Part shown: one piece after another, positions 27,653 to 38,539 of the stretch | How the letters are laid out: each line of letters opens with the position of its first letter | Position numbering within the stretch: the stretch's first letter is position 1 | From: Rhopalosiphum padi | Lineage: Eukaryota; Arthropoda; Insecta; Hemiptera; Aphididae | DNA length: 64,000 nucleotides | Reading direction: 5' to 3' | NCBI RefSeq assembly: GCF_020882245.1 | Contig: NC_083597.1 | Span: 81,756,152-81,820,151, forward strand | Position numbers and translations under genes: made by a program | Notes under the pieces: model-generated | Database searches by the model: none | What the model was told of the DNA's origin: nothing | Seen by the model: the letters and a program-made list of their open reading frames with translations, nothing else

Positions 27653-29121
27653 AAGTAAAGTTTTGCAAGGCTATAATGTAAATAAACGCAAACAATATGT
27701 ACATCAATTTGTATTTTGCTATGGCTATAGAATATTTTAATTATTGTTTAAAATCTAATGACCATAATTACTATGGATTACCTCAAAGATTTTAATAACG
27801 AATAAAGGTAAAATAAATTAAAACATAAATATCCAGTTCAATGTGTTTTTAATTTTTATTATTTTAACGTTATCGAAACATTCGAAATTGCCATAGAACA
27901 CTATTTACGATATTATTTTAACGAAAATCTTTAAATGCGTTTGGTTTTCAGTTATATAAACGCATTTGTATTGCGTATAAATTATACTACTTAATACGGT
28001 TATACGGTTATAGCATATTATATAGATACAAATTTATGGAATCAGAACTAGTTTTGAGTTGTGCTTGTGACCTGGGTGGCTAAGTAACCATTAACCAACA
28101 TTAAAATAATGGGTTTCTAAATCGTATTTAACACCACGAAATATCACTGCAAAATTTAAACCAGTCACTTTTAATTGTAAAAAATAAATGTTTAATCCTA
28201 ACCCGTTTTCAGCCCCAGCACATGAGACGGCGGTAAAAAAAAAACTTTTATCTTTTTCGGGCGTAAACGTAAATTACCAATTCGTGTCCATTACGGATCG
28301 GAAACCACCCACCTGTCCTTCTCCTCATAATGTATCTATTTAATATTTTAAAACATTCAATCACTGATTTTGTTCAGGTTATTCTCTGGTTCGACATTAT
28401 AATAACAAATTATTTTTATAGTAATTATCATAAACATTAGGTATCGTGCAAAAAATAATGTATTTTATACAATCAGATCATGTTTTTTTTTTGTGCTCTA
28501 ATTACATATTTTTAGCGTTTTCGTTTTAACTGTACCGAGTACATATTGTTTATATTTGCATGTATAATACAATTTAAAACTGCTCTTAAGTAACTGCAGT
28601 TACTATATAGCATGCTATAAGTATAAGCCTTAAGACAATTTGAGTGCTAATGCATTTAATTTGATGTAGGTATTCACAAAGCAATTACATAAATTGAATC
28701 GACCTAGCTAATACTTATCTCATTTCGGTAGCTGTGCGTACCCGCAAACTGTGTACAGCGTAAGTTTTACTACATTTATTATTTTAATAATTTAAAAAAT
28801 ATTACAAACCACGAATAATAAAAAAAATACTCAACTTCGGTATTTTATTTAAAGAATAATGCTAATTTATTCTGGCGACACCGTATTTCTAATTGTGTTA
28901 TGATAATCATCTGATGAATACAGCCAATAACGTTATATTTTTATTTATACGTATGTTATGTAAACCGTGAAAAATCATTATTTAGTCGATATACTATTAG
29001 TTTTTGATAACTTTTAATAATATTACTTTTATCATTTAATATTAATTGTTGATTGCATTGTACACAATTGTTTTAGAAAAATGTAGAGCTTATTTCCTAA
29101 TAGATAATTACAATGTGAGAA

Positions 29122-29127
29122 TTTATT
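29122..29127 (-). terminator. candidate poly(A) signal of troponin C
   Basis: Nearest AATAAA hexamer on the minus strand after the troponin C stop, about 375 nt downstream. It is only a candidate; variant signals occur closer to the stop (for example ATTAAA at 29259-29264), and the real 3' end needs transcript data. Confidence 0.25.
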
Positions 29128-29500
29128 CGATCACGCGTTGCAATATTTTATAAAAATATAATGTACTTACTTGAATTAAACACGTATATTGCAATATGAC
29201 GATATGACATACGGTTTATGGGAACAAAATAACTAACCAGTTTGATATAATACAATATTTTAATTATAATGGGTGTTTATATTATTACTCTATAAATTAA
29301 TGCATTAAATCAGCCGGAGCTCCCATAGTGTGTAAAGTATTCAACGAATTATGTCCATACGGATTGCAAATTGTTCGTACAAAAAAAAAAAAATAATGAT
29401 AATATTATAACAGTAATATAACATTGTAAAATGTTGCTTTTTCAAAAGTGCTGTATTTGTCTGATTGTATAATATTGATAAATCTTATGATATTTTCGCA

Positions 29501-29526
29501 TTAACCAGTCATTACCTCCATGAATT
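29501..29526 (-). CDS. TnC: troponin C coding exon 6 (C-terminus)
   Basis: This micro-exon completes the Glu at position 12 of the EF4 loop and then encodes FMEVMTG and TAA. The acceptor is a strong run of ten T followed by CAG. A very short terminal coding exon carrying FMEMMTG-like residues fits insect troponin C genes, and the phase is right. Only 26 nt are coding, but the match to the family C-terminus is unambiguous. Confidence 0.93.
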
Positions 29527-32500
29527 CTGAAAAAAAAAAGTTTATTCTGTTACAATTTACTACTTAAAATAATTAATATGTTAGACATTATGTACAGGCG
29601 TTGTCGTATTAATGATTAAATTCCCCAATACACGTGAAAATATTACGCTGTTCTACCTACAAGGGTTGTTTCGAGGATCAGTCCGGGCCAGGGTAGGCAA
29701 TCTTACAATATAAGGAGCTCCTTTAAGAAGCAACATTTCCTGCAGAAAAAGAATACTCGTGATACGGGAGAGTTGTAAAATACAACTTACTCCGGTGAAA
29801 AAGAAAATCTTGCATAATAACGAATTTGAGAACCGTTTGCGTAAAACAACACACTAGACTAACAATAATTATATAGATAACCGAACGGAACAAGCTACCG
29901 AAAATAAAATAAATTCGACCGCTGAGGTTGTTTTAATGGTTTTGCGCAACTGAATTCTTTCTATAAAACACCTATTATTATAGGTATGAATGGTTTGGAT
30001 AGACTATATAATAATATATTATGGGCATCTACTTATTATCTCTTTATAGGAGAGATAGTTGAACCGATCTTTGATGATATTTAATGTTTTTATTTTTTTT
30101 TTTTGTGTGTGTATCTAAGTATTACAGTTAATGTGTCAATGTTAGGCCCCGGGTGCGCTTGTATACGAGCAATCGTCGTCGTCGGGAAGGGGGAAATTTT
30201 TTTTTTTATTGATTTTTCTTACGTCGAAAGGGGTCGCTTCTAGAAACTAATAATTTACACGTTTGATATAGGCGATGGTGTGTGCTAATAAGACGTTATA
30301 GACGTTACGCCACGGCAAAGACCTATTCAACTTTTCTCGCAATTAACGTCCCGCGGGTCGATCAAAAAGTATAATAATAGTAATAATATATTTTAGCTTC
30401 GTCACATTTCACTTTGTTTGACAAGCACCGTGTACTATGACGTATATCCGCGAGTAGCCTCTGCTGTAACTGCAACAGCTGTCTCCAACTTTCAATTATT
30501 ACCGTCCGATTATCGCTGTTGTTATTACTATATCATTATTATTATAATTATTAATCAGTCGACCAGCGCGCACATGCCGCACTTTCGTCGCCGGCGCACT
30601 AGAATTTGTTTTAAAAACCGATAAATTAATCATCGTGACGGACGAACAAACATAATACATGTATCGGCGGGCCCCACAGGGTCTGTCGTGTTACCGTTGT
30701 GTTACGATTGGAACGATCGTGATTGATCGATCGCAATAATAATTACTGCGTATAATATGTATAATAATGATTATCAGCGTTTCGAAAGCAACAGGAAGCC
30801 GCCGTTGATAAACTATTTTATTTTTATTTTTTTAATAACAACACTGACATCGCGCATTCACCTGAATAATAATAATCATCGTCTCCGCTATCCACGTCTG
30901 ACAGGTCCCTAAACCGACGATATGATTACTGTCGATAATAACGCGACGGGGGACGTCATCTGCATACCAACCTTATCGATCCCTTGAGGCGTTAATGATA
31001 ATTACGTAATAATGTGTACATAGATACTCGAGATATTTTTTTTCTTATAGTTAAACCCATTCAAAGCGTTTCGACAGTATGTCTTTACGAAATGTCGACT
31101 ATATTAAGTTCACAACTGTATTGAAATAATGTAATACACTGCGGCGTTTATATTTTGTCACACTGTTATGGTGTCCTATAAATTATACATATTTTATGAA
31201 TAATAATATTATAGTATTATGTTAAGATGCCGACGTATGATTTATATCGCGGGAGAAGTTAATAACATGTATGTCCGATCTGTTGCAAAGCTCTATTAGC
31301 TTATTGTAAATAATAATGTACAACTCTCTACGACTTACCATCAAAGTCTACGGTACCGGATCCGTCCGCGTCGATTTCATCGATCATCTGATCCAGTTCT
31401 TCATCGGACATGTTGTTGTCGAGTTCAGACAATATTTCTCTCAGCACTTCAGTTGTTATATATCCATTTCCTATACATGTAAATTAACAATCTTTATTTT
31501 ATATCGATATTACCGATTCCGATAGCTTAATATAGTAGTAACCGGCCCGCGCAATTCGTATTTAGCTAGTAAGTGAGTATTTTCGTTATTCACACCTTCT
31601 TTGTCGTATAGCCTAAAAGCTTCTCTGAGTTCTGTTTTGATCGCTTCGGAGTCCTCTTCCTCTTCGGTCATAAATCTCGCTGCCAACGTACAAAAGTCAT
31701 CAAAGGATAATGTACCAGTTCCTGTATGGAGAAAACACGACTTGTATTATAGCAATAAAACATCTCAAACCCAAGTACAAAATGTAGACACAAATAGTAA
31801 AAATAAATAACAATCGACGATTTACACAGATTTCGGCACAGTGTGATATATTATTTTTACCACACACAAGGCCATCTATTGTGCTAAATTTGGCCTACAA
31901 TGGTGACTGTTAAATATACGCGAATTATTATACTTCAGATGCATTATATTAGAGCACCAAACGTGATAATATACGCACTATTAAGTATTAACAAATGTTA
32001 AAATTATTATTACAATGTACCTACTTCGATGGCTATCGTTATAAAAATCAAAATACTTCACCGGATGCGTTTAGCGTGATTCCTCGAAAGTATAGCGTTA
32101 TTCAGTATTATATAATAACTATATTTTAATCTGAGTGGAAGTTTTTAAAAACTATCACGAAGAAAAACAAATATATATATACATAGCCGGATAGCCATAC
32201 TGTGCATAATCATATTTTTAAAGAATAACACCTAACACCAACGCGTTAGACTAAATTATATTATTTTATATAACATATTGTAGAATGTAGTGTATGGTGT
32301 GATATAACCTATATAATATGGAAATTTATTCGAAATACTATAAAAATTAAAATTCCATAAATACGAAAATATTTTTAGTCTTGACGGACAAAATGAAAAC
32401 TTTGTTCACATTAAGTGTCTCATATATACCGATATTTTTTTTCAAGATATAATATTGAGGATGATATTTGTGTCGTGGAGCCTGAAGAGTCCCGTTTTAT

Positions 32501-35500
32501 TAAAACGTATGGATATATATTTTGTCTATGCCAAACTCATAAATAATGGTAAGTTTTCTTTGACCCAGTTTTTAAAAGCTCCGAAGCATTAGAGTTTAGA
32601 CAAAAAATACCGATAAACGTATGTATATGTACTTATTATTGTATCGAAAAAATATCATTCTGTTCATTTTAAGTTATTGAATAATCACGTGTATTGCCTA
32701 TATTATTAAGTACTTATATTTTATAGATTTAAAAAATAATATTATTTTAATAAAAAGTTTAGTAATAATTATGATTGGTCTGTTTTGTAGGCTGTAAGGA
32801 ACGTAAAAATTCACATCAAAGTATTGCATAGTTTGCAATTAAATGTGATGCACTTATTGTTCGTAAAATTGCAGTCATTATAATATCTATATATTTTTTA
32901 ATGCAATTTCAAAGTATAATACGATACAGTGGTAATTATTAACTAGAGAAACAATGTACACCTATGTCCTATATCATGACTATATGCAATGTGATGAGAA
33001 TATTTTACGGCATTATACATTTTTATAACACAACAAAGGTATATAGTATAGTATTCTATTTTATCAACCAGTTATTATTGTGTTTTTTTTTTTTTAGTAT
33101 ATTTATAAAAATATTTTGGATAAAAGTATTTTGTTTGAATGTGAATTTAAAATTGAAAATATGATTTACTATTGATTATTATGCAAATATGATTTGCAAT
33201 TTAAAAAAAATATGAAGTACAAAAATTGAAAAAGAAAATGAGTAGGTATAGCACGTTTAATGTACCATGCTGTTTACACTTTTTATTTTTAATTAACGGG
33301 GCTTTGAATTTATATACAAAGTAATAAAAAACTACAAAATACGCGGTATAAGAAATCAATGATATGCATAATAATACGCTAAAAATTAAAAATATGTAAA
33401 ATTAATTTTTTTCAGACGAAACATTTGCTGAAAAAGATTTATATCCAACCACGTCATTAACTCAAGACTTACGCCCAACTATGGTCGGATATATGCTATT
33501 TGATATAGTATACTGCAATATATACATGTTTAAATATTATGTGTTTGTATTTCGTTTTTTTTTATTCGTAAAATATTAGTTTATTTATAATATAATAGTC
33601 AGTGTATATCAGACTGAGAATTTTGTATTTTCTTCAGCGCCCTAAAATCTATTTTCATAATATATTGTTGAAATAATAAATTGTCTGTTTTTTATGTGAC
33701 ATACAAACTATATTATTATTATAAAGCTCTATACGCAGTGGTAAAAAAAAAATAGACCATGTAGGCTCCTTACTGCTAATGCCTAATATTTAACGTTTGA
33801 GTATATTGTTTAATTAATGTATCAATTAAGTAAAAATTTAAAACTCGTGTTTTAGAGTGATTAAATACAATGTTTGCCATGTTTTCATGACACCAATCAA
33901 TTAAAAAAGTTTTTACATTTAAATTAATCTACAACACGCTACTCGCTTAAATATATAATTCAAAAATTATACACATGAAGTGAATATCTAACTGTAGGCC
34001 AATCGAAATATATGATATTTATAAATAAATAACGATACATAAGACAATAATTATTAAAATTACTAATCTACGGTATACTAATATACTATAGATGCTGTTA
34101 TTTTTAATTGTTTCGACATTAAGGTTGACACTATTTCTTATTTCGCGATACATTGCTTAAAATACGAATTCTCTGTATACCGCGACTTATTAATGAGTCT
34201 AAAATCTAAATATTGTTTTACTATAGGTCTTGCTACATAAATTTAGACTATATATGATATAATATCATAATAAATATGCAGAAGCCTAAACCTTCGTATA
34301 TTGCCCACTGCCCAGTCGGCCTTACTTTCCAATACAATGATTTCATCATGAACAAGCCATAGCTAGTACTTAATAATAATAATATATGTATATAAATATA
34401 ACACAGATAGTAACTTTTAAAAGGCTTATATTTTTCGACGAGTGAATTGTCTCTATAAAACTAAAATGATAACTTTATCATGTATTGTAAAGCAACTTAT
34501 TACATTGATTCAGGTCCAATACGAGCTATACTATTATTTGTTAATATTTCAATCGGTTTGCGTGAATATTGAGAACTATTTATTATATAAGAGTGTCGTT
34601 TGAACGGAATATAAGAAAAAAAAATATCACAAGCGTATAAGCGGATCAAGAAGCAAAACGAGTAATATACAACCAACAAAAACACTGCTCTTAAAAATAA
34701 TTAAAGCATGTATAAAATAATTTTGTACAAAATTAAAATTAAACGCAACTGACACACTATAGCGAACTAATAAGTCTAAATTGAAGACAAATAAAAGCAC
34801 AATATACGAATGAAAAAATCTGGAATTGAAAATAATACTATACCAAATAGATTAAGAATCGCACGATTAAACACTCCATACTGAGAAACTTTCTTATATA
34901 TACAGACTGTTGTCGACTTAAATACCAAACCTAGAAAACAATGAGAATATGATATTTTATATTTAAAAAATATTACTAATTGTTCGACGTAATTGAAAAT
35001 AGTAATTATTTAAACGATTTGGTAACGTAAAAATTATGAAAAACACAGCTAATGATTTATGAAGCTATAGTTGTAGTTTTTGATCTACAAACACAAAATA
35101 TAATCGTATGCATATAGCGATGATGTATATGGCTTAAATGTGTGGACCGGATGTATATAATACGAGCAGGAAAACGGTTAAGTAAAGTTACATCGTTGTT
35201 GAAGATACTGAATGATATTAATTAATTTACTTTTCCGTATAGTTTGCGAAGGACCAACTTTATTAAATTAAGACTTTATTATACGTTTTAACATTTTAAA
35301 CAAACCATTTAAAGAAGGTACCCATCGATTTTCATTCAAACTCTTTATGTATATTATATTACAACATAAAAAGCTAAATACCCATTAACTAATCCACGAG
35401 GTAATCTTAATTGATTTTATACAACCAGGTATTTTTAAAATTAGTTTAACTTTAACTTGTGTAAATAATAATTATAATAATTGTATATTATGTGTATGTG

Positions 35501-38376
35501 TGTATAAATTGTACATTATAATTAAATTAAAAATATAGATTGCGCAAAATTACTTACAATAATATGTATATTTTTTAAATTTATAAGCGTATACAATTAA
35601 TTATTAACTTAAATTTGCATTTTTATCGTTAAAACAGTATAACTTTTATTATATATATTTTTGATTAGAAGACAAATATATATTTTGGTAAAAGGCCCAT
35701 TTTATCGTAATACGTAATGATATCGAATTTTCTGTTCTTATTTCAAGTATTTTAAGTGCATATTTCATAAATCGATTACCATTTACCATTTAAATATAAC
35801 GGCGAGAGAGCGTATTATATCTTGATTATAAGTACGTTTTTTTCATCTAGGTACTTACCTTAAAAACCACTATTTGAGCTTGACCAAATTATTTGCTGTT
35901 ATATAGAAATTAAGATACGCATTTAAAATAAATGCATTAGAATTGTACCCGAATAAAAATATGATTTTCATAAATTGTATGTTATTTAAATTTTTTATTT
36001 GTTATGAATATACTGGATAATATACAAAAGAAAAAAACTTTTCACAACTAAGCACCTGCCATACGTCTCGTGATCTACTTTAATATTAAATGTTAAATGT
36101 ATTATTGCATATTATTTACACAGTGGCTAGGTAAGAGCGGAAAAAAGGAACATGACTATTATACAAGTCAACCGTTTTATTTCATAAAAAAAAAAAAAAA
36201 AAAACTAAATCCTATAAGGTTTTGTTTGTGCCTACATTGTTTGAAATTCGCTACAAAACACTTTCTATCGATAGCGCTTTATAATCCTCGACCGTTTTCG
36301 TAACAATAGAACACACAGGTATTAATTAATTTATGAAACTTTTTTATACGCGTATATATATATATATTGTATTGGGCAACCCGCACATAGTAAAACTAAG
36401 TATTTATTATTCGCATGTAGGCGGCGTGCGTATACCTATACCCGCGAAGCAATAATATCATAAAAGGATAAGACGTATTAACAATTTTTGTCGGATTAAC
36501 CAAATTATTATTTCAGACGTTGAATGGGTACGTCGTGTATACACTTCCCACTAGAAAGTATGTCCATATAAGTGGTACGCGAAAAGAGTGTTCGTTTAGG
36601 GTCATCGGTTCAATCACGAAAAACGTTAAAGGACTATATTATAGTCGTTTGTACGTTGCACTGGACGCGTTGTAAATTGAATCGACGGAGGGGTATTGTA
36701 ATTTATTAGTTGGTGTCATATGAGTTGAATAAATTATGCTGTGCCATTTATAAGAACAAAAATGTATTAAAATTATTTGGATAATTCGTATTATTTATAG
36801 TCGTCAACGTGTGAATATTAAACATACGATTACCCACTATTTGTTTATAAGTTTTGTGTTAAGCAGTCGGTATACATTTATTTTATAAAAAAGAACTATT
36901 GAAACTTCGAACTTTCAAATAACCATTGCAGCGCGCGTACATTTATTAGGTAATACGTTAATTGTTTATCAAATAGTAGATTGCATCAAAATTATTTGTA
37001 TATTTAATTTTTATTTTTATAGGCAGTAATAAAACGAAAAAAAAAACGTGGGCGCCAATCAAGTGGGCGAATCATCGATTTCATCACGCGATAAAAATAA
37101 ATAAAATAACATATACTTTATTATTATTATTATTATTATGCTATATTACTATTTATATTTTACCGTAAATCGACAAAACAATACTGTTATGTTTAATCTT
37201 AAATTATTGTATAGTTATGCATTTAATTGCATTGATATTTGAGACCGCGATTTTCTTTGGTATAAACCATAACATCATATTTTCATAGAGCTTTTAAATA
37301 AATATTAAACGTAATTCGCATGTCTGTTTTGGATTGTGATTACGAAATTAGCACACCGGAAATACACTTATTCATAATATCGTAACACCCGAAGTGCATC
37401 ATCTGTATTTGTAACGGACGAATACAAATTCAAAAGCGTATGTAGCTATTGCGTACGATTCGGTATAGAACGCGTTTAAAAAAAAAATGTCCACGACAAA
37501 ATCGCATAGTTGTGGAATAACGATTTAAAAGAGCCGTTTGATAATAATCTATTGGAACGCGCGTTCTTTTATGTACCGCATAATTGCATATTTAACGATA
37601 AATTCATTTTAAAAAAGTATCAATATGCATATAGATTTAAACGCAAAGATTAGGCAACGTTCGCGAAATTATAGCACATAATAATAATATGCCGTACTAT
37701 ATAAGTAGTATTTAGTACATTCGCTGGAAGGCCCTTTGCGTGCATTGAGATTATTACCTATTATGATACTCGACGATCTGAAGGTCTGCGCTGTTGCATT
37801 ATCAGATATTTTTAATAAAATATTATGCAACTGATCTAATTGAATAAGATCAAAATCGGTCTGGTTTTTACACAATATAATAATGTATTATAATTAGAAC
37901 AAAGCGCGAAATCGATCGCGAATCAATAAATTAGCCGATGTGTGCCACTCGGTCTTACCTTGGTGGTCGATTTCGGCGACGATGTTCCTGACGGTTACCG
38001 TGTCCGTAGCATGGCCCAACATGTCTAAAATAATGTTAATGTTGGCGCACGTAATTTTGCCGTTTTTCTCCGTGTCAAACGTGTCGAAAGCCTTTCTCAA
38101 AACTTAATACGATAACACAATAAAATATTAAAATCACACGACAGAAATTAATAACCGCGGTGGTCGTTACCTTTCAATTGATCTTTGCTCAACGTTATGC
38201 CTTCCGAGAGGTCGATCGCCTGAGGGGGAGGGTCCATCCACGACTATAACATCATACACAATATACACACCAAAATTTATTATTATACACAATATATCAT
38301 ATTATATTATGGTGGACGAGTAACGTTTTTTTTTCGTCGTACATAGTTTTAAACGTTATTCGAAAAGACTTACCAT
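29501..38376 (-). CDS. TnC: troponin C, muscle, six coding exons (isoform-4-like)
   Basis: Calcium sensor of the thin-filament troponin complex; it binds troponin I/T and switches on muscle contraction. Coding exons, in order: 38374-38376, 38171-38243, 37959-38102, 31596-31721, 31339-31470, 29501-29526. They total 504 nt, giving 167 aa plus TAA. Every junction is GT-AG and the phases agree (0,1,1,1,1). Residues 1-22 form a Pro-bearing leader (PPP at 6-8). EF1 (loop 35-46) ends in Asn46 instead of Glu. EF2 (loop 71-82, DHQGTGTLSFDD) has Gln at position 3, Thr at 5 and Asp at 12. EF3 (loop 113-124) ends in Val124. EF4 (loop 149-160, DADGSGTVDFDE) is fully canonical, and the protein ends FMEVMTG. 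Typical insect troponin C is about 150-160 aa, so this one is slightly long at the N-terminus. An intron directly after the ATG is also known in calmodulin genes of the same superfamily. The family call is firm. The isoform is inferred from the loss of site II; calmodulin is excluded by the degenerate loops 1-3. Confidence 0.95.
31339..31470 (-). CDS. TnC: troponin C coding exon 5 (EF3 to EF4 loop)
   Basis: Encodes residues 117-159, including NGYITTEVLREIL, the acidic linker helix, and the EF4 loop DADGSGTVDFD. This is the only loop in the protein with all canonical ligands. Acceptor TGTATAG; donor GATG|GTAAGT. Intron 5 (29527-31338) is about 1.8 kb. Confidence 0.95.
31596..31721 (-). CDS. 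TnC: troponin C coding exon 4 (EF2 to EF3 loop)
   Basis: Encodes residues 74-115: the second half of the EF2 loop (TGTLSFDD), the FCTLAARFM helix, an acidic linker EEEEDSE at 93-99, and KTELREAFRLYDKE entering EF3. Acceptor ATACAG; donor GAAG|GTGTGA, which is weaker than the other donors of this gene. The intron that follows is 125 bp. Confidence 0.93.
32344..33579 (+). CDS. candidate nested two-exon gene fragment, unidentified
   Basis: This lies on the strand opposite troponin C, inside its intron 3. A stop-free reading frame runs 32344-32592 (82 codons; it contains VSWSLKSPVLLKRMDIYFVY). It includes a strong donor AATG|GTAAGT at 32548/32549. At 33415/33416 an acceptor TTTTTTTCAG opens a frame that runs to a TAG at 33577, and splicing the two keeps the phase (G+AC = Asp; then ETFAEKDLYPTTSLTQDLRP). 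No family is recognised and no start is fixed. At this base composition runs of about 80 codons are expected by chance several times per window, so only the splice-phase agreement lifts it above noise. Confidence 0.22.
37118..37139. repeat. (TTA)n microsatellite in troponin C intron 3
   Basis: About seven TTA/ATT units, intronic. Confidence 0.88.
37959..38102 (-). CDS. TnC: troponin C coding exon 3 (EF1 to start of EF2 loop)
   Basis: Encodes residues 26-73, beginning VLRKAFDTFDTEKNG, the hallmark of the first troponin C helix-loop. It ends inside the EF2 loop (DHQ). The acceptor is TTAAG and the donor CAAG|GTAAGA. The following intron (31722-37958) is 6.2 kb, the largest of the gene. Helix residues 56-63 diverge from the usual insect pattern, and Cys44 lies in the EF1 loop. 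Confidence 0.93.
38171..38243 (-). CDS. TnC: troponin C coding exon 2 (N-terminal leader)
   Basis: Encodes residues 2-25: a Pro-rich leader and the start of the first EF-hand helix, LSKDQLK. The donor is AAAG|GTAACG. Intron 2 (38103-38170) is only 68 bp. The leader differs from the short acidic N-termini usual in insect troponin C. Confidence 0.88.
38374..38376 (-). CDS. TnC: troponin C coding exon 1 (ATG only)
   Basis: The initiator ATG is followed at once by a perfect GTAAGT donor, so the coding part of exon 1 is a single codon preceded by 5' UTR. Intron 1 (38244-38373, 130 bp) ends in TTATAG before the Ser-Trp codons. An alternative start is the second ATG at 38235-38237 inside exon 2. 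That would give a protein three residues shorter without requiring this exon, but the strong donor favours the spliced start. Confidence 0.75.
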
Positions 38377-38521
38377 TTTTAATGTTAATGTTCGTACCGC
38401 TGTCGTATACAAGAAAATACGTCCAACGACGCGTCGGGTATATCGTCTGAATCTGTACCCGATGAAAGCTTTAAGGTAACACAATTGCGTGCGAACGTCC
38501 AAGTGTATAATCTAAGACGAT

Positions 38522-38531
38522 TTATTTATAG
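38522..38531 (-). promoter_or_regulatory. TATA box overlapping MEF2-type site, troponin C promoter
   Basis: The minus strand reads CTATAAATAA. This contains TATAAATA and, on the plus strand, a perfect match to the MEF2 consensus YTAWWWWTAR. It sits about 150 bp upstream of the ATG, so a start near 38495 would give a 5' UTR of roughly 120 nt. MEF2 control of contractile genes is established in insects; its use at this site is an inference. Confidence 0.5.
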
Positions 38532-38539
38532 TACTAATT

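Larger units (their letters stand above)
22390..29120. other. mostly AT-rich DNA downstream of troponin C, no gene seen
   Basis: A GC-richer segment lies at 23600-24620 with an AAT repeat at 24085-24121 and TATATAAG on the minus strand near 24416; no exon is supported there. AAT repeats also lie at 23150-23171. The rest is AT-rich, with dispersed repeats X and Y at 27271 and 27615. Confidence 0.55.
31722..37958 (-). other. troponin C intron 3 (6.2 kb)
   Basis: Large AT-rich intron between the exons encoding the two halves of the EF2 loop. It holds a 19-base A run at 36186-36204, a TA tract at 36351-36368, an AAT microsatellite at 37118-37139, and a plus-strand candidate exon pair at 32344-32548 and 33416-33579. 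No alternative EF-hand exon was seen on the minus strand. Confidence 0.85.

Noticed and set aside
31316..31810. Plus-strand frames of 69 aa at 31316 and 31601
   Set aside because: Antisense shadows of troponin C exons 5 and 4.
37669..37875. Minus-strand 68-aa frame just downstream of troponin C exon 3
   Set aside because: It lies inside troponin C intron 3, after a good GTAAGA donor, and shows no EF-hand or other domain.
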